A stretch of 64,000 bases of DNA, from the NCBI RefSeq assembly GCF_007990755.1, contig NZ_BJXA01000001.1:62001-126000 (forward strand). Reading direction: 5' to 3'. The translations under genes were made by a program, and so were the position numbers. Source of the DNA: Nocardia ninae NBRC 108245 (GTDB lineage Bacteria > Actinomycetota > Actinomycetes > Mycobacteriales > Mycobacteriaceae). This document shows positions 26,641 to 36,113 of this stretch, piece after piece. The notes under the pieces are model-generated. The model searched no databases, had not been told where the DNA came from, and saw only the letters and a program-made list of their open reading frames with translations. The stretch's first letter is position 1; each line of letters starts with the position of its first letter.

Positions 26641-27207
26641 TCAGCCTGCGGTTTTTGTGTCGATTTTCACGCCTGCTACCTGGAGTTCGTCCAGTGCCCG
26701 TTCGATGCTGCCGGGGGACACGCCTGCGGACAGGTTCACCAGCACTCGGGTGTTGAAACCGGCGGTGCGGGCATCCATGGCGGTGGCGCGAACGCAATGG
26801 TCGGTGGCGATGCCGCAGACGTCGACGGTGTCGATGTCGTTGGCGCGCAACCAGTCCGCGAGAGCTGTTCCGTCCTTGGTGGCGCCCTGGAAGCCGGAGT
26901 AAGCGGCGGCGTAGGCGCCTTTGAAGAAGACCTCATCGATCGGCGCGGTGTCCAGGTTCGGGTGGAAGTCGGCGCCGGGGGTGTCGACCCGGCAGTGCGG
27001 CGGCCACGTGTCGACGAAATCGGGAGTGTCGGAGAAATGGGCACCCGGGTCGATGTGATAGTCGCGGGTGGCGGTGATCGCGGCATAGTGACTGTCCCGC
27101 AGATACCGGCTGATTCGTTCGGCCAGCGCGGCGCCGCCCGTGACAGCCACCGTCCCGCCCTCGCAGAAGTCGTTCTGTACGTCGACGATGATCAGAGCTT
27201 TGCCCAT
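26641..27207 (-). CDS. pncA: Nicotinamidase (PncA)
   Basis: A 188-residue isochorismatase-fold nicotinamidase, converting nicotinamide to nicotinate in NAD salvage. In Mycobacterium tuberculosis the same enzyme activates pyrazinamide. The catalytic triad is visible as D9 ('VDVQNDF'), K96 ('FFKGAY') and C138 ('GIATDHCV'). The metal site is D49/H51/H57/H71. The start at ATG 27207 has GGAGGC close upstream. The length matches the family. It is flanked by unrelated genes, apparently monocistronic. Confidence 0.93.
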   Translation of the reverse strand: MGKALIIVDVQNDFCEGGTVAVTGGAALAERISRYLRDSHYAAITATRDYHIDPGAHFSDTPDFVDTWPPHCRVDTPGADFHPNLDTAPIDEVFFKGAYAAAYSGFQGATKDGTALADWLRANDIDTVDVCGIATDHCVRATAMDARTAGFNTRVLVNLSAGVSPGSIERALDELQVAGVKIDTKTAG

Positions 27208-27448
27208 GACGCCTCCACAAGATCGGTCCCGCAACGTTTTTCAACCAGCGCTTATTGTAGATTGCTATCACCAGTGCGGACCGGCGAACGCACAATCGGC
27301 TCGTCTGCCCCGCACCTCCGCCACGCTCCCGGAGCCGCTTGCATGGTCGGCGGTCATGCAACTCCGACGAGGTCGACTTCGCCGTCGCGCAGCGACGACC
27401 GCGAAACCTTGTGGAACGGAACGCGGATCGATGAATGATCGTGCTGAG

Positions 27449-28357
27449 TTATTGTTCGGCTCGATGTACGGCGTCGAGCCGGGTCAAATCGTCTGGCGTG
27501 AGCGATAGTCCGGCCGCAGCTACGTTGTCCATCAGGTGGTCCGGGTCACCTGTGCCGGGGATGAGCAGCACATGCGGACCGCGGTGCAATGCCCATGCCA
27601 GGCGAATCTGCGCTGGTGTGGCGTCGTGAGCGCGGGCGATCGCACCGACTTCCGGGTGTTCGCCGGCCGTAGCGCCCGCTTCCCGACCCGCACCGGCGAT
27701 GGTGAAGAACGGCACGAACGCGATTCCCTGCGCACCGCAAGCGTCGACGAATTCGTCCTGGTCGCCGCGGTGGCGCAGCCCGTAAGGGTTCTGTACGCAC
27801 ACCACCGGGGCGATCGCCTGCGCTTCGGCCAGATCCGCGGGCGTGGCATTCGAGACCCCGAGGTGACGGATCAGCCCGGCCTCGCGCAACTCGGCCAGCA
27901 CACCGAAATGCTCGGCAATCGAATCTTGGCCGGACCGGCGCAGATACACCAGGTCGAGATGGTCACGGCCGAGTTGGCGCAGATTTTCCTCGACCTCACC
28001 GCGGAGTTGCCCCGGCGTGGCCGGCTCCAGCCAATGCCCGGACCGATCGCGGCGTGGCCCGACTTTCGCGGCGATGAGCAGCTCATCCGGGTACGGAGCC
28101 AGTGCGTGATTGATCAGCTCGTTCGCAGAACGCAACCGGGAAAAGTAGAACGCGGCAGTATCAATGTGATTCACCCCGAGCTCGACCGCTCGACGCAACA
28201 CCCGAACAGCCTCACCCCGATCGCGCGGCACTGCGTCCGCTGCGAACGCCTGACCGTACTGCGGAAGCCGCATCGCGCCCAGCCCGATCCGATTGACCGT
28301 CGAATCGCCGAGCTTCCACGATCCACCAGCCGCCGCGTCTACCCTCCCCGAAACCAT
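27449..28357 (-). CDS. Aldo/keto reductase
   Basis: A 302-residue NADP-type aldo/keto reductase. The TIM barrel starts 'VNRIGLGAMRL'. The catalytic tetrad is represented by Asp in 'GVNHIDTAAFY', the Tyr that follows, and Lys in 'LLIAAKVGPRRD'. 'RQLGRDHLDLVYLRRSGQDS' and 'RHLGVSNATPADLAEAQ' are family signatures. It belongs to the oxidoreductase subgroup usually reducing aldehydes. The start ATG 28357 is chosen since longer versions add a non-conserved leader; no Shine-Dalgarno is seen. Confidence 0.9.
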   Translation of the reverse strand: MVSGRVDAAAGGSWKLGDSTVNRIGLGAMRLPQYGQAFAADAVPRDRGEAVRVLRRAVELGVNHIDTAAFYFSRLRSANELINHALAPYPDELLIAAKVGPRRDRSGHWLEPATPGQLRGEVEENLRQLGRDHLDLVYLRRSGQDSIAEHFGVLAELREAGLIRHLGVSNATPADLAEAQAIAPVVCVQNPYGLRHRGDQDEFVDACGAQGIAFVPFFTIAGAGREAGATAGEHPEVGAIARAHDATPAQIRLAWALHRGPHVLLIPGTGDPDHLMDNVAAAGLSLTPDDLTRLDAVHRAEQ

Positions 28358-28504
28358 GAAAGTCAGTCTGCCACACGGCAAACCACAATTCCGCAGCCGC
28401 CGAGCGCCCCGGAGCACCAGTTCTCCTGTTCAGCCAGTGCGCGATCAGCGGCGTGCGCGGATGTGCGGCACCGCTGGCGGTCGTGCCCGCCAGGCGCTGA
28501 ATGA

Positions 28505-28998
28505 TCAGCGTTTGAAGTGGCGCCAGTCGCTGCAAGTGTCCCTCAGGAAATCCGAATTGCAGATCCGCATCCAGGCGGTGTCGGTTCGGATGGCTTGGTA
28601 GTCCCAGACGACCTTGCTCCAGTGCTTGTCCTTGTCGACCGGGTTGCGGAACTCGACCGCCGAGTACCCCTCCACCGACACCTCGAGGTAGATCTCCTGG
28701 TCGTTGTCGTCCGTGTCGTCCACTTCGACGTGGAACACGAACCCGCCGTGGTTCTCGTCCGCCGGGGCGAAATAGACATTGCCCGACACGGATCCGAGGC
28801 CGTACCCGGTCGACATTTTCAGGTCTCGGCGAGCTGCCGGATCTGCGGGTCCAGCGTCGGCCACCGAGGGGGCCCAGCGGTTTTGCCGTCCGGGGGCGAC
28901 CCATGGTCATCCGGCTGGGCCTGGGTCAGTGGTGCTGTCACCATGAGCGCGCACAGCGCCGTCACCGTTAATGCGGTCTTGCTTGTCGCGTTGATCAT
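28505..28998 (-). pseudogene. Secreted protein gene split by one missing base
   Basis: From ATG 28998 a 59-residue frame encodes a Sec signal peptide ('TALTVTALCALMVTAPLTQA') and ends at TGA 28819-28821. The following frame from about 28816 encodes the mature domain ('STGYGLGSVSGNVYFAPADE', 'WMRICNSDFLRDTCSDWRHF') with no signal of its own. Adding one base at the junction would give '...RQLAETLKMSTGYG...' and one secreted protein of about 164 residues. So this is a frameshifted gene or a sequencing error. The mature domain has an acidic strand-rich middle and two Cys; its function is unknown. Confidence 0.7.
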
Positions 28999-29419
28999 TG
29001 TTTCGACCTCCTCGATGCGCTCGGACACAACGCAGGGAACCCCCCGATCGCCACCCCGAAATCGTCGTAACCCGAGCGGCATGCGTTCGCTTGTACCTGT
29101 TCGGGTGGCGGGATTCCTCGAATCCCAGGCTTGCAGGGCCTGCGCGCCGCGGCCAGCCACTGAAGTTCACGCCATCGATTCGGTGCGGTGGGCGTTGCTT
29201 GGTGATGCCTCACGCCCGCCAGAATTTTACGTATCGGTCGGTATTCATGTACGGATGGGAACCTCAGCAGACGGCATGCGATGCCCCGGTTAATGAAAGT
29301 TATTTCGTATCCACCGATTCTGATCCCGGAGAGCGAAGCTCGAAAAGACCCGAAAATCTTCGCCGCTGCGGATCGGCAGGTGTCGCTGGACCACAAACTA
29401 TCCGGGGTCACATCCGCTA
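28999..29419. other. Intergenic stretch, nothing recognised
   Basis: About 420 bases upstream of the secreted-protein gene and downstream of the BtrH-type gene. One plus-strand frame from ATG 29296 is open for some 60 codons ('MKVISYPPILIPESEARKDP'), but it runs into the 3' end of the BtrH gene and has no family resemblance. Confidence 0.4.
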
Positions 29420-30409
29420 CTACAGTTCACTGCCCAGTTGGCTCAGTGCCTGCATGGCTTCACGCTCGATCCGGGAAAGATCGCTGAGGATGCTGCCTGC
29501 TTGGGCGAGGAATTGAGCATCTCCTGACTCACCTGCTTGCGCGATCAGTGCGGCGACTTGCGTCCAACCGGCCGCTGCCTCGGTGTACAGCCGGTGGCCG
29601 GTGTGCAGGTGAGGGCTATCAAGGGTCTGGGAGCATTCGGCGAGGAAGTCGCGGTAGAAGTTGCGGAAGAGGGCGCCCCCGGTGCCTGCCTGCTCCATCA
29701 AGCGTGCGGCCTGCGGTAGATCGCGCTGCGGGTCGTCGGTCCGCTCGAACCAGTTGGGTACCAGCTTGGCCGCCTTTTCGATACCGCGGTGTCCGAGGTT
29801 GGCGATGGGCGGGTTGAGGAAGGCGTCGGCGCAGGCGGTGATGGCGGGAACGATCTGGCTCTGCGGGGAGGGCGGGTGCGGCGCGGCGGTGAGAGTGAAG
29901 GATCGATGCTTGGCGGTCATCGGACCGCGCGCGGCCCTGGCCTGAGCGAGGCTGGTCAACTTGGTGGACACCGTTCCGCCTTGCTGGTCGGTGTCCACCA
30001 GGAATGCGTCATGGTCGTCGTAGCCGTACATGGCGACGACGTGACCGCCGAAGTGCACCTTCGACGTGAAGTAATCCAGGTAGTAGCTGTCGAGCTGCAG
30101 GCCGACAGGATGGCCCGCGCCGAGGAGGTCGACCACGTTCTCCCACGCCTTGCGAGGGGAGGCGGTCTCCTGGACCAGGAGCTCCAGCCCGAGCCTGGTG
30201 GCCAGGTTTCTGGTGAGTTCGAACGGCTTGGCCCGTCCACCGAGGAAGGGGAAGCCCATGCTCTTACTGTCCCAGTAGATGAACGACAGTCCGGAACCGA
30301 GACCGAACATCATCGGCTCGGACAGCTCGAGCCCATGCTGCCCCAGCAGCACGCCCAAAGCTGTTGTCTCGCAATGCCGCATACCGCGGGCATCTATGTC
30401 GATCATCAT
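29420..30409 (-). CDS. BtrH N-terminal domain protein
   Basis: A 329-residue protein with the BtrH/DUF4872 architecture. The N-terminal papain-like part has 'RHCETTALGVLL' (Cys13), 'YWDSKSMGFPFLGGRAKPFE', 'GHPVGLQLDSYYLDY' and 'HFGGHVVAMYGYDD'. The C-terminal helical DUF4872 part follows. BtrH itself is an acyltransferase that loads a side chain in butirosin biosynthesis. Here no acyl-carrier protein or aminoglycoside gene is adjacent, so the partner is unknown. Starts at 30409/30406 (ATG ATG) are both possible. Confidence 0.85.
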   Translation of the reverse strand: MMIDIDARGMRHCETTALGVLLGQHGLELSEPMMFGLGSGLSFIYWDSKSMGFPFLGGRAKPFELTRNLATRLGLELLVQETASPRKAWENVVDLLGAGHPVGLQLDSYYLDYFTSKVHFGGHVVAMYGYDDHDAFLVDTDQQGGTVSTKLTSLAQARAARGPMTAKHRSFTLTAAPHPPSPQSQIVPAITACADAFLNPPIANLGHRGIEKAAKLVPNWFERTDDPQRDLPQAARLMEQAGTGGALFRNFYRDFLAECSQTLDSPHLHTGHRLYTEAAAGWTQVAALIAQAGESGDAQFLAQAGSILSDLSRIEREAMQALSQLGSEL

Positions 30410-30540
30410 GGTTGTGCGACACCTTCCTGGGCAGCAATCATCAACTCTTCTCGCGGCCTGGTTGCTTGCCCACCGATAGAGGTCTGGCCTCCGGGCACCT
30501 GCGGGCCACAGCCAACACAACGAACCAGCGCTGCCACCAT

Positions 30541-30571
30541 GTTGGACTCTCCCGTGGCGGGAGAGTCCAAC
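30541..30571. repeat. Perfect 13-bp inverted repeat
   Basis: GTTGGACTCTCCC-gtggc-GGGAGAGTCCAAC: 13-base arms, 5-base loop. It lies 108 bases beyond the stop of the flavoprotein gene and 130 bases upstream of the BtrH gene, both on the minus strand. The core resembles operators of MerR-type regulators, but there is no MerR gene next to it and no U-tract. It could be an operator for the BtrH gene or a terminator for the flavoprotein gene. Confidence 0.6.
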
Positions 30572-30678
30572 GCTATGTCGATCGGACGTCTGCCCGTCTC
30601 GAGAAGGTCTGGCACTACCTGGCGGAATTCGGTTCGGCCGCCGTTCGGATCGGTGCGCGGGATCAGGGCGTGTGCAGC

Positions 30679-31419
30679 CTAGGCGGCAACGTGACTCGCG
30701 GCGATCAGTGCGTCGACGAAGCCCTCGGCTTTCGCGTCGAAGGCGGCGTAGTGGGCGGTCCGCGCGTCCCCGGCGATCGCCTCGCCGATCACGAGATTGC
30801 CTTCGGCGTCGAGACTTTGGGGCTGCTCCTCGGCATCGGGAAGCAGGCCGACCCGCGAGTCCGCGAAACCGCTGTAGTAGGCCAAGCCGTCGTTGAGCTG
30901 GGCTTCCAGTAGCTGCTGCATGCCGGGGATGATCGCGTCATCGGCTGTCGCGCCGGCCAATCCGAGCCACAGGATGCGCTTGCCTGCCAGGCGCGGCTTG
31001 CTGCGGCCGTAGGCGAAACCGTAGTTCCACACGGCATCGATCCAGCCTTTGAGCAGGGCGGGAACGCTCTGCCAGTAGACCGGGAACACCACGACCACGA
31101 CCTCGGCGGCCAGCAGGCGCCGCATGTGCGCCTCGGCGGTGGGGGAGTAGACCTTGTCGCGATTGCCCCACTCGGGTTGGTCTGCGACGGTCATCCGTGG
31201 GTCGAAGTTCTCGGCCTGCAGATCGAGGAAATCGACTGTGTACCCGGCGGCGGAGAGGCGGCCGACGGCGCGGTCGGCGATATGAGCGGACAGCGAGTCG
31301 GAGCGGTGGTGGCCGAGGACCACGAGCGCGGTGGCGCCCGGTGTGGAGGTGCCGGTGGTGCTCGATCCGGTGGTGGTCAGTTCGGCGATGCGAGTCGTGG
31401 TGGCGGCGGACTGGGTCAC
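30679..31419 (-). CDS. NAD(P)H-quinone-type flavodoxin-fold oxidoreductase
   Basis: A 246-residue flavodoxin-like NAD(P)H oxidoreductase of the quinone reductase/MdaB type. 'ALVVLGHHRSDSLSAHIADR' is the flavin phosphate loop; 'VVVFPVYWQSVPALLKGWID' is the signature loop. A Thr/Ser-rich N-terminal 30 residues precede the domain. GTG 31419 is chosen for GGAG 8 bases upstream; a longer start at 31476 lacks one. It is divergent from an AraC regulator across 125 bases, the common arrangement of such reductases with their activator. Confidence 0.88.
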   Translation of the reverse strand: MTQSAATTTRIAELTTTGSSTTGTSTPGATALVVLGHHRSDSLSAHIADRAVGRLSAAGYTVDFLDLQAENFDPRMTVADQPEWGNRDKVYSPTAEAHMRRLLAAEVVVVVFPVYWQSVPALLKGWIDAVWNYGFAYGRSKPRLAGKRILWLGLAGATADDAIIPGMQQLLEAQLNDGLAYYSGFADSRVGLLPDAEEQPQSLDAEGNLVIGEAIAGDARTAHYAAFDAKAEGFVDALIAASHVAA

Positions 31420-31544
31420 GGTGCGTTCTCCTATTGGATCGGGGTGCGGGCTGTCCGGCCCGTTCGCTTCAGTCAACCGTGGAACGTGTGGACGATCTAT
31501 GGGTGATCATCTCCTGTCGATAGGAATTCGTCTACGTTGGTGGG

Positions 31545-32612
31545 GTGGACCCGTTGAGTTCGTTGCTGAGCGGCATTCGTGCCGAAGGATCGGTCGTAGC
31601 CCATGCCGTGCTGCGCCCGCCGTGGACGATTCGCTTCGCCGACCGTGCGCCCCTGATCATGGTGACGGTGCTGCGTGGCGACGGCACGCTGGTGCTCGCT
31701 GATGGATCACACACGAGTCTGGTCGCCGGTGACACCGCGCTCGTGCAGGCGGGTGAACCCTTTCACCTCGCCGACGCGCCCGACGCGCTCGACCGTCCGC
31801 ACGAGCGTTACGAGCTGTCCTGCTTCGTGCCGGACGGATTCGGTCCCGCCGATATCAGTTGCGCGACACCAGAATTGATAGTCACCCCATCCACAACCGG
31901 TGTGCCGGGCGAGACTTCGCTGCTGGTCGGCGCCTACCGGGCATCGGGGCGACGCCACGAACGGCTGTTGCGAGCGCTGCCGCAGGTGATGGTGATCAAC
32001 GAAGACCCTGAAATGTGCTTGTGGCTGGAACAATCCGCCGCCGACGCAGTCCGGTTCAGCGCGGGCTCACAGGCGCTGATGGACCGGCTGCTGGACTGGG
32101 CACTGGTCTGCACGCTGCGCTCCTGGCTCGCCGAACAGCAGCAGTGCGCGCCCGCCTGGTACCGGGGGATGGCCGACCCGATCGTCGGCCCGGCGCTCAC
32201 CGCCATCCACGACCGGCCGTTCCACCGCTGGACCGTGGCGAGCCTGGCCGCCGAGGCGGCGGTCTCGCGCGCACTGTTCGCTCGGCGCTTCACCGAAGTG
32301 ATGGGCGAGCCGCCACTGGCCTACCTCACCGAATGGCGCATGGCCGAGGCCGAAGAACTGCTCGCCGACCCCGCTCGCAGCGTCGCCCAGGTGGCGACCA
32401 CGGTCGGCTACTCCGACAGCTTCGGCTTCAGCGCGGCCTTCAAACGGCTCCGCGGGACGAGTCCCACCGAGTTCCGGGCAGCGCTGGTGCGGGCCGCACC
32501 CCACGACGAGTCGTCGTCCGGGTGGGTCTCGCGGATCACGACCGCATCGAACCACTCCACGCGCTCACGCCGCACGAGTGCGACGAGGACAGGGGGCTCG
32601 GTCTCGCGCTGA
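31545..32612 (+). CDS. AraC family regulator with cupin domain
   Basis: A 355-residue AraC regulator. The N-terminal AraC-binding/cupin_6 domain starts 'MDPLSSLLSGIRAEGSVVAH' (GTG start). The helix-turn-helix pair is 'VASLAAEAAVSRALFARRFT' and 'VAQVATTVGYSDSFGFSAAF'. A basic Ser/Arg tail of about 30 residues ('TTASNHSTRSRRTSATRTGG') extends beyond the usual end. A TACGTT -10-like hexamer sits shortly before the GTG. It probably controls the divergent flavoprotein. Confidence 0.9.
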   Translation: MDPLSSLLSGIRAEGSVVAHAVLRPPWTIRFADRAPLIMVTVLRGDGTLVLADGSHTSLVAGDTALVQAGEPFHLADAPDALDRPHERYELSCFVPDGFGPADISCATPELIVTPSTTGVPGETSLLVGAYRASGRRHERLLRALPQVMVINEDPEMCLWLEQSAADAVRFSAGSQALMDRLLDWALVCTLRSWLAEQQQCAPAWYRGMADPIVGPALTAIHDRPFHRWTVASLAAEAAVSRALFARRFTEVMGEPPLAYLTEWRMAEAEELLADPARSVAQVATTVGYSDSFGFSAAFKRLRGTSPTEFRAALVRAAPHDESSSGWVSRITTASNHSTRSRRTSATRTGGSVSR

Positions 32613-32675
32613 CCAATCGGATACCCCCTCGAGATTCCAGTACCGGCGATGCCGCGTGAGGAACCCGGGTGGATA

Positions 32676-33644
32676 TCAACCGAGATCCGGCGTTTTGGCT
32701 TCGTGCGGCGCCTTATCCGTACGCAGACCACGCCAACTCGGGTGGCGGAGTCCTTCAGCGCTGGCCTCGCGGTATTCGATATCGGCCACGAGTTCGGGTT
32801 CGACCCAATGCGCCGAGGAGGAGACGGAGCGTGGGGGTGGGATGTCGAAAGGGGTGTCGGGGCGGGTGATTTCGTTGAGGCGGAACTGGAGGACCTTGCG
32901 GTCTCGCATCGTCCAGCCGGTGCCGACGTTGCCGATGTGCACCAGGCGGCCCACGTCGTCGTAGGCGCCCATCACGATGGAGCCGAAGATGCCGGAGTAG
33001 CGCCCGTTGCCGGGGAGCCAACCGGCGATGACGACCTCGGTGGTTTTGCGTAGCGGGGTTTTGATCCAGGCGGGGGAGCGGCGGCCGGGCTGATAACTGG
33101 AGTCGAGGCGTTTGGAGATGATGCCCTCCAGTCCGTGGTCCCTGGCGACCTCGAGCATGGTGGCCGAACTGACGTCGACGTAGTAGGGCGGGGTGCGAGT
33201 GAGCGGTAGGTCGATCGCCAAATCGTCTAGTCGGGCGCGTCTTTCGGCATAGGGGAGCGCCATGATCGACTCTCCGTTGACGCCGAGCAAATCGAAAACG
33301 AGGTATTGCACGGGCACTTCACGCAAGAGTTCGGCGGTGGGGCGCACCACGTGCATCCGGCGCTGTAGTCGACGGAAAGACGGCACACCGGTGCCCGGCT
33401 CGGGTGCCACGATCTCGCCGTCGACCAGCACGTCCATGCCATCGAGCAGACCGGTAAAAGCAGTGGTCAACTCGGGAAAAGAACCACTGATATCGCGGTT
33501 GTTCCGACTGTAGAGCCGGCACTGCCCACCGTTCCATCGACCGAGCGCGCGAATGCCGTCCCACTTCATCTCGATCGCCCACAGGCCGGTGTCTGCCGGT
33601 GGCCGCCCGGAGACGGCCAGCATCGGCGCCGGCGCTGATTGCAC
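32676..33644 (-). CDS. ATP-dependent DNA ligase (LigC/LigD-ligase type)
   Basis: A 322-residue ATP-dependent DNA ligase. The nucleotidyltransferase motif I lysine is K27 in 'EMKWDGIRA'. Motif III is in 'VQYLVFDLLGVNG', motif IV in 'HGLEGIISKRLDSSYQPG', motif V in 'SPAWIKTPLRKTTEVVIAGW'. An OB-fold domain follows. In actinobacteria such stand-alone ligases belong to the LigC group, with accessory roles in repair and end joining. The start GTG 33644 sits behind TATATG, suggesting a leaderless transcript. It is convergent with the AraC gene. Confidence 0.92.
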   Translation of the reverse strand: MQSAPAPMLAVSGRPPADTGLWAIEMKWDGIRALGRWNGGQCRLYSRNNRDISGSFPELTTAFTGLLDGMDVLVDGEIVAPEPGTGVPSFRRLQRRMHVVRPTAELLREVPVQYLVFDLLGVNGESIMALPYAERRARLDDLAIDLPLTRTPPYYVDVSSATMLEVARDHGLEGIISKRLDSSYQPGRRSPAWIKTPLRKTTEVVIAGWLPGNGRYSGIFGSIVMGAYDDVGRLVHIGNVGTGWTMRDRKVLQFRLNEITRPDTPFDIPPPRSVSSSAHWVEPELVADIEYREASAEGLRHPSWRGLRTDKAPHEAKTPDLG

Positions 33645-33696
33645 AAGATCAGCATATATCCAGCAATCAATATGTATGGGACGGTCGCGCCAATAA

Positions 33697-35943
33697 CTAC
33701 TGTGGTCGGCTCCCGACCGGGGCGGGTGTCCCGGTGTCGGCGAGTCCGGTCAGGGCCTGCGGCAGTTCTCCCTGGTGCAGCACGCCGAGGCGTTGGGTGG
33801 CGCGGGTCAACGCGACGTAGAGCTCGGCCGCACCGCGTGGTCCGTCGGCGAGAATGCGTTCCGGTTCCACGACCAGCACGGCATCGAACTCCAACCCCTT
33901 CGTCGCTGACGCCGCCACCGCGCCGGGCACGTCCGGCGGCCCGATCACCACGCTGGTACCTTCGCGGTCGGCCTCCTCGCGGACGAATTCCTCGATGGCA
34001 GTCGACAATTCGTCAGCGCTCACCCGCTTGGCCCACGGCTGGACTCCGCACGCGCGCACCGACTCCGGCGGCTGCACATCGGGTGCGAACTCGGCGAGTA
34101 CCGCGGCGGCGACGGCCATGATCTCCGCAGGGGTGCGGTAGTTCACGGTCATCGACCGGTAGATCCACCGGCCGGGCACATACGGCTGCAACATCGCGTC
34201 CCACGAGGTGGCGCCCGCAGCCGACCGGCGTTGGGCCAGATCGCCGACCACCGTGAATGATTTGCCCGGGCACCGTCGCATCAGCACCCGCCAATCCATC
34301 TCGGACAGCTCCTGCGCCTCGTCGACGACGACGTGGCGGTAGGTCCAATCCCGATCCGCGGCAGCGCGTTCGGCGAGCTCGCGGGTGTCGCGCTCGAGGA
34401 AACGATCCGCCAGGTCCTCGGCGTAGAGCAGGTCCTGGGCGAACAGGTGGTCCTCGTCGTCCATCATGTCTTCGCGGCCGACCATCAAGTCCAGCACGCC
34501 TGCGGCATACTGCGCCTGCTCCTTGCGTTCCCGCTCGGCGGTCTGGTCGACGGGCTTGTCGCGGCCGAGCAGATCGACCAGTTCGTCGAGCAGCGGCACG
34601 TCCGAGACCGTCCAGGCGGTGCCGTCGGTCCGCAACAGGGCTTCGTCGCCGCCCGCCGCGCGTAGTCGTTCGGCGGATGTATAGAGCTCGGCCAGTAGCG
34701 TTTCCGGTGTCAGAATCGGCCACAATTCGTCGAGTGCGGCGGTGAACGCGTCGTTGTCCGCGAGCTCCGCGATCAGGTCTTCCCGCAGTTGCTCCCACGC
34801 TTCGGTGTCCGAGCGGGTCAGCCAGCCCTTGCCGATCCGGGCGATCGCTCGTTCGGTGAGCGCCCAGGTCAGGATCTCCTGGAACACCTCGCGTGCCTCG
34901 TTGTGTGGACGCCCGCTCGCGCGCGCCTCTTCTCTGGCCCACCCGGCGACCTCGGCGTCGATCCGCGCCGTGACGTCAGCCAACTCGATGATCCGGGGCT
35001 CATCGGGTAGTCGCTGGCGATCTGCAACCGCGGCGGCGAGCACGTCGAGGATCTTCAGTGAACCCTTGAGGCGAGCCGCCTGCGGCGTGTCCTCTGCGGT
35101 GACGCGCAGGCCGGGAACGAGGTCGCCGGTGGTGGTGAACACCACGTTGGTTTCGCCCAGCGACGGCAGCACGCGGCTGATGTGGTTCAGGAACGCCGGA
35201 TTGGGTCCGACAACCAGCACGCCCTGACGTTCCATCCGCTCACGCTGGGTGTAGAGGAGGTACGCGACGCGATGCAGCGCCACCACGGTCTTCCCCGTGC
35301 CCGGCCCACCCTCGATCACCAGCACACCGGGATGGTCGAGCCGGATGATCTCGTCCTGTTCGGCCTGGATCGTCGCCACGATGTCGTTCATCCCGTCACC
35401 GCGCGGCGCGTTTACCGCCGCGAGCAACGCCGCATCCCCGCGCTCGCCCCCGTCCGGACGGCCCAGCACCTCATCGGTGAAATCGACCAGCCGACGGCCG
35501 CGGGTGTGGAACTGGCGGCGGCGACGCATGTTCTCCGGTGTCGCGGCGGTAGCCACATAGAACGGACGCGCCGCCGGCGCCCGCCAATCGAGCAGCAACG
35601 GCTCGAACTCGTTCGCCTCATCGAACAGACCGATCCGGCCGATATAGGACCGCTCACCCGTGAGCGTGTCCAATCGACCGAAACACAGCCCGTTGTCCGC
35701 CACGTCCAACCGCATCACTTCCTTGGCCAGCGCGCGCACCTCGAAATCCCGCTCCATCGGGGTACCGTCGTTCCCGCGCAACGCCGCCGCGTACCTGCCC
35801 TTCACCCGGGCGCGCTCGGCGTCGAGCCGCGTGTAGAGCCCGGCCACATACCCGCGCTCGGACTGCAATTCGTCGTCGTACCCCTTGGTTGGCATGTGCC
35901 CCTTCACTGTTTGTTCTGTTACGACCGTCTCGCGTGTGCTCAT
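33697..35943 (-). CDS. helD: HelD/HelR-type helicase-like RNA polymerase protector
   Basis: A 748-residue superfamily 1 helicase-like protein. The N-terminal coiled region ('YDDELQSERGYVAGLYTRLD', residues 21-40) is the part that enters RNA polymerase in HelD. Walker A GGPGTGKT is at 212-219, the Q-like 'TIQAEQDEIIR' just before it, Walker B 'DEAQ' at 541-544, and 'MTVNYRTPAEI' and 'LYVALTRATQRLGVLH' are helicase motifs. HelD removes RNA polymerase from stalled complexes; HelR variants protect it from rifamycins. An RAE-like palindrome about 220 bases upstream supports the HelR role. ATG 35943 is adopted; ATG 35895 is possible. Confidence 0.9.
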   Translation of the reverse strand: MSTRETVVTEQTVKGHMPTKGYDDELQSERGYVAGLYTRLDAERARVKGRYAAALRGNDGTPMERDFEVRALAKEVMRLDVADNGLCFGRLDTLTGERSYIGRIGLFDEANEFEPLLLDWRAPAARPFYVATAATPENMRRRRQFHTRGRRLVDFTDEVLGRPDGGERGDAALLAAVNAPRGDGMNDIVATIQAEQDEIIRLDHPGVLVIEGGPGTGKTVVALHRVAYLLYTQRERMERQGVLVVGPNPAFLNHISRVLPSLGETNVVFTTTGDLVPGLRVTAEDTPQAARLKGSLKILDVLAAAVADRQRLPDEPRIIELADVTARIDAEVAGWAREEARASGRPHNEAREVFQEILTWALTERAIARIGKGWLTRSDTEAWEQLREDLIAELADNDAFTAALDELWPILTPETLLAELYTSAERLRAAGGDEALLRTDGTAWTVSDVPLLDELVDLLGRDKPVDQTAERERKEQAQYAAGVLDLMVGREDMMDDEDHLFAQDLLYAEDLADRFLERDTRELAERAAADRDWTYRHVVVDEAQELSEMDWRVLMRRCPGKSFTVVGDLAQRRSAAGATSWDAMLQPYVPGRWIYRSMTVNYRTPAEIMAVAAAVLAEFAPDVQPPESVRACGVQPWAKRVSADELSTAIEEFVREEADREGTSVVIGPPDVPGAVAASATKGLEFDAVLVVEPERILADGPRGAAELYVALTRATQRLGVLHQGELPQALTGLADTGTPAPVGSRPQ

Positions 35944-36113
35944 GCGGACACCGGCGACCCTTGCGGGGCCGGCCGCAGCAGCGTCGCGGCTGCCGCCTCG
36001 GTGCGAAGCGCGGCCGACGCAGCCGTCACTCGGGCGTGACCTCGCAGCTGCACTCCCGCCCCGACATCGCCCCGCGACCCATACGTCGCCCACCACACAT
36101 GCACCCAACATCT

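Noticed and set aside
29296-29480. Plus-strand frame MKVISYPPILIPESEARKDP...
   Set aside because: It runs into the 3' end of the BtrH gene on the other strand, with no ribosome binding site and no family resemblance.
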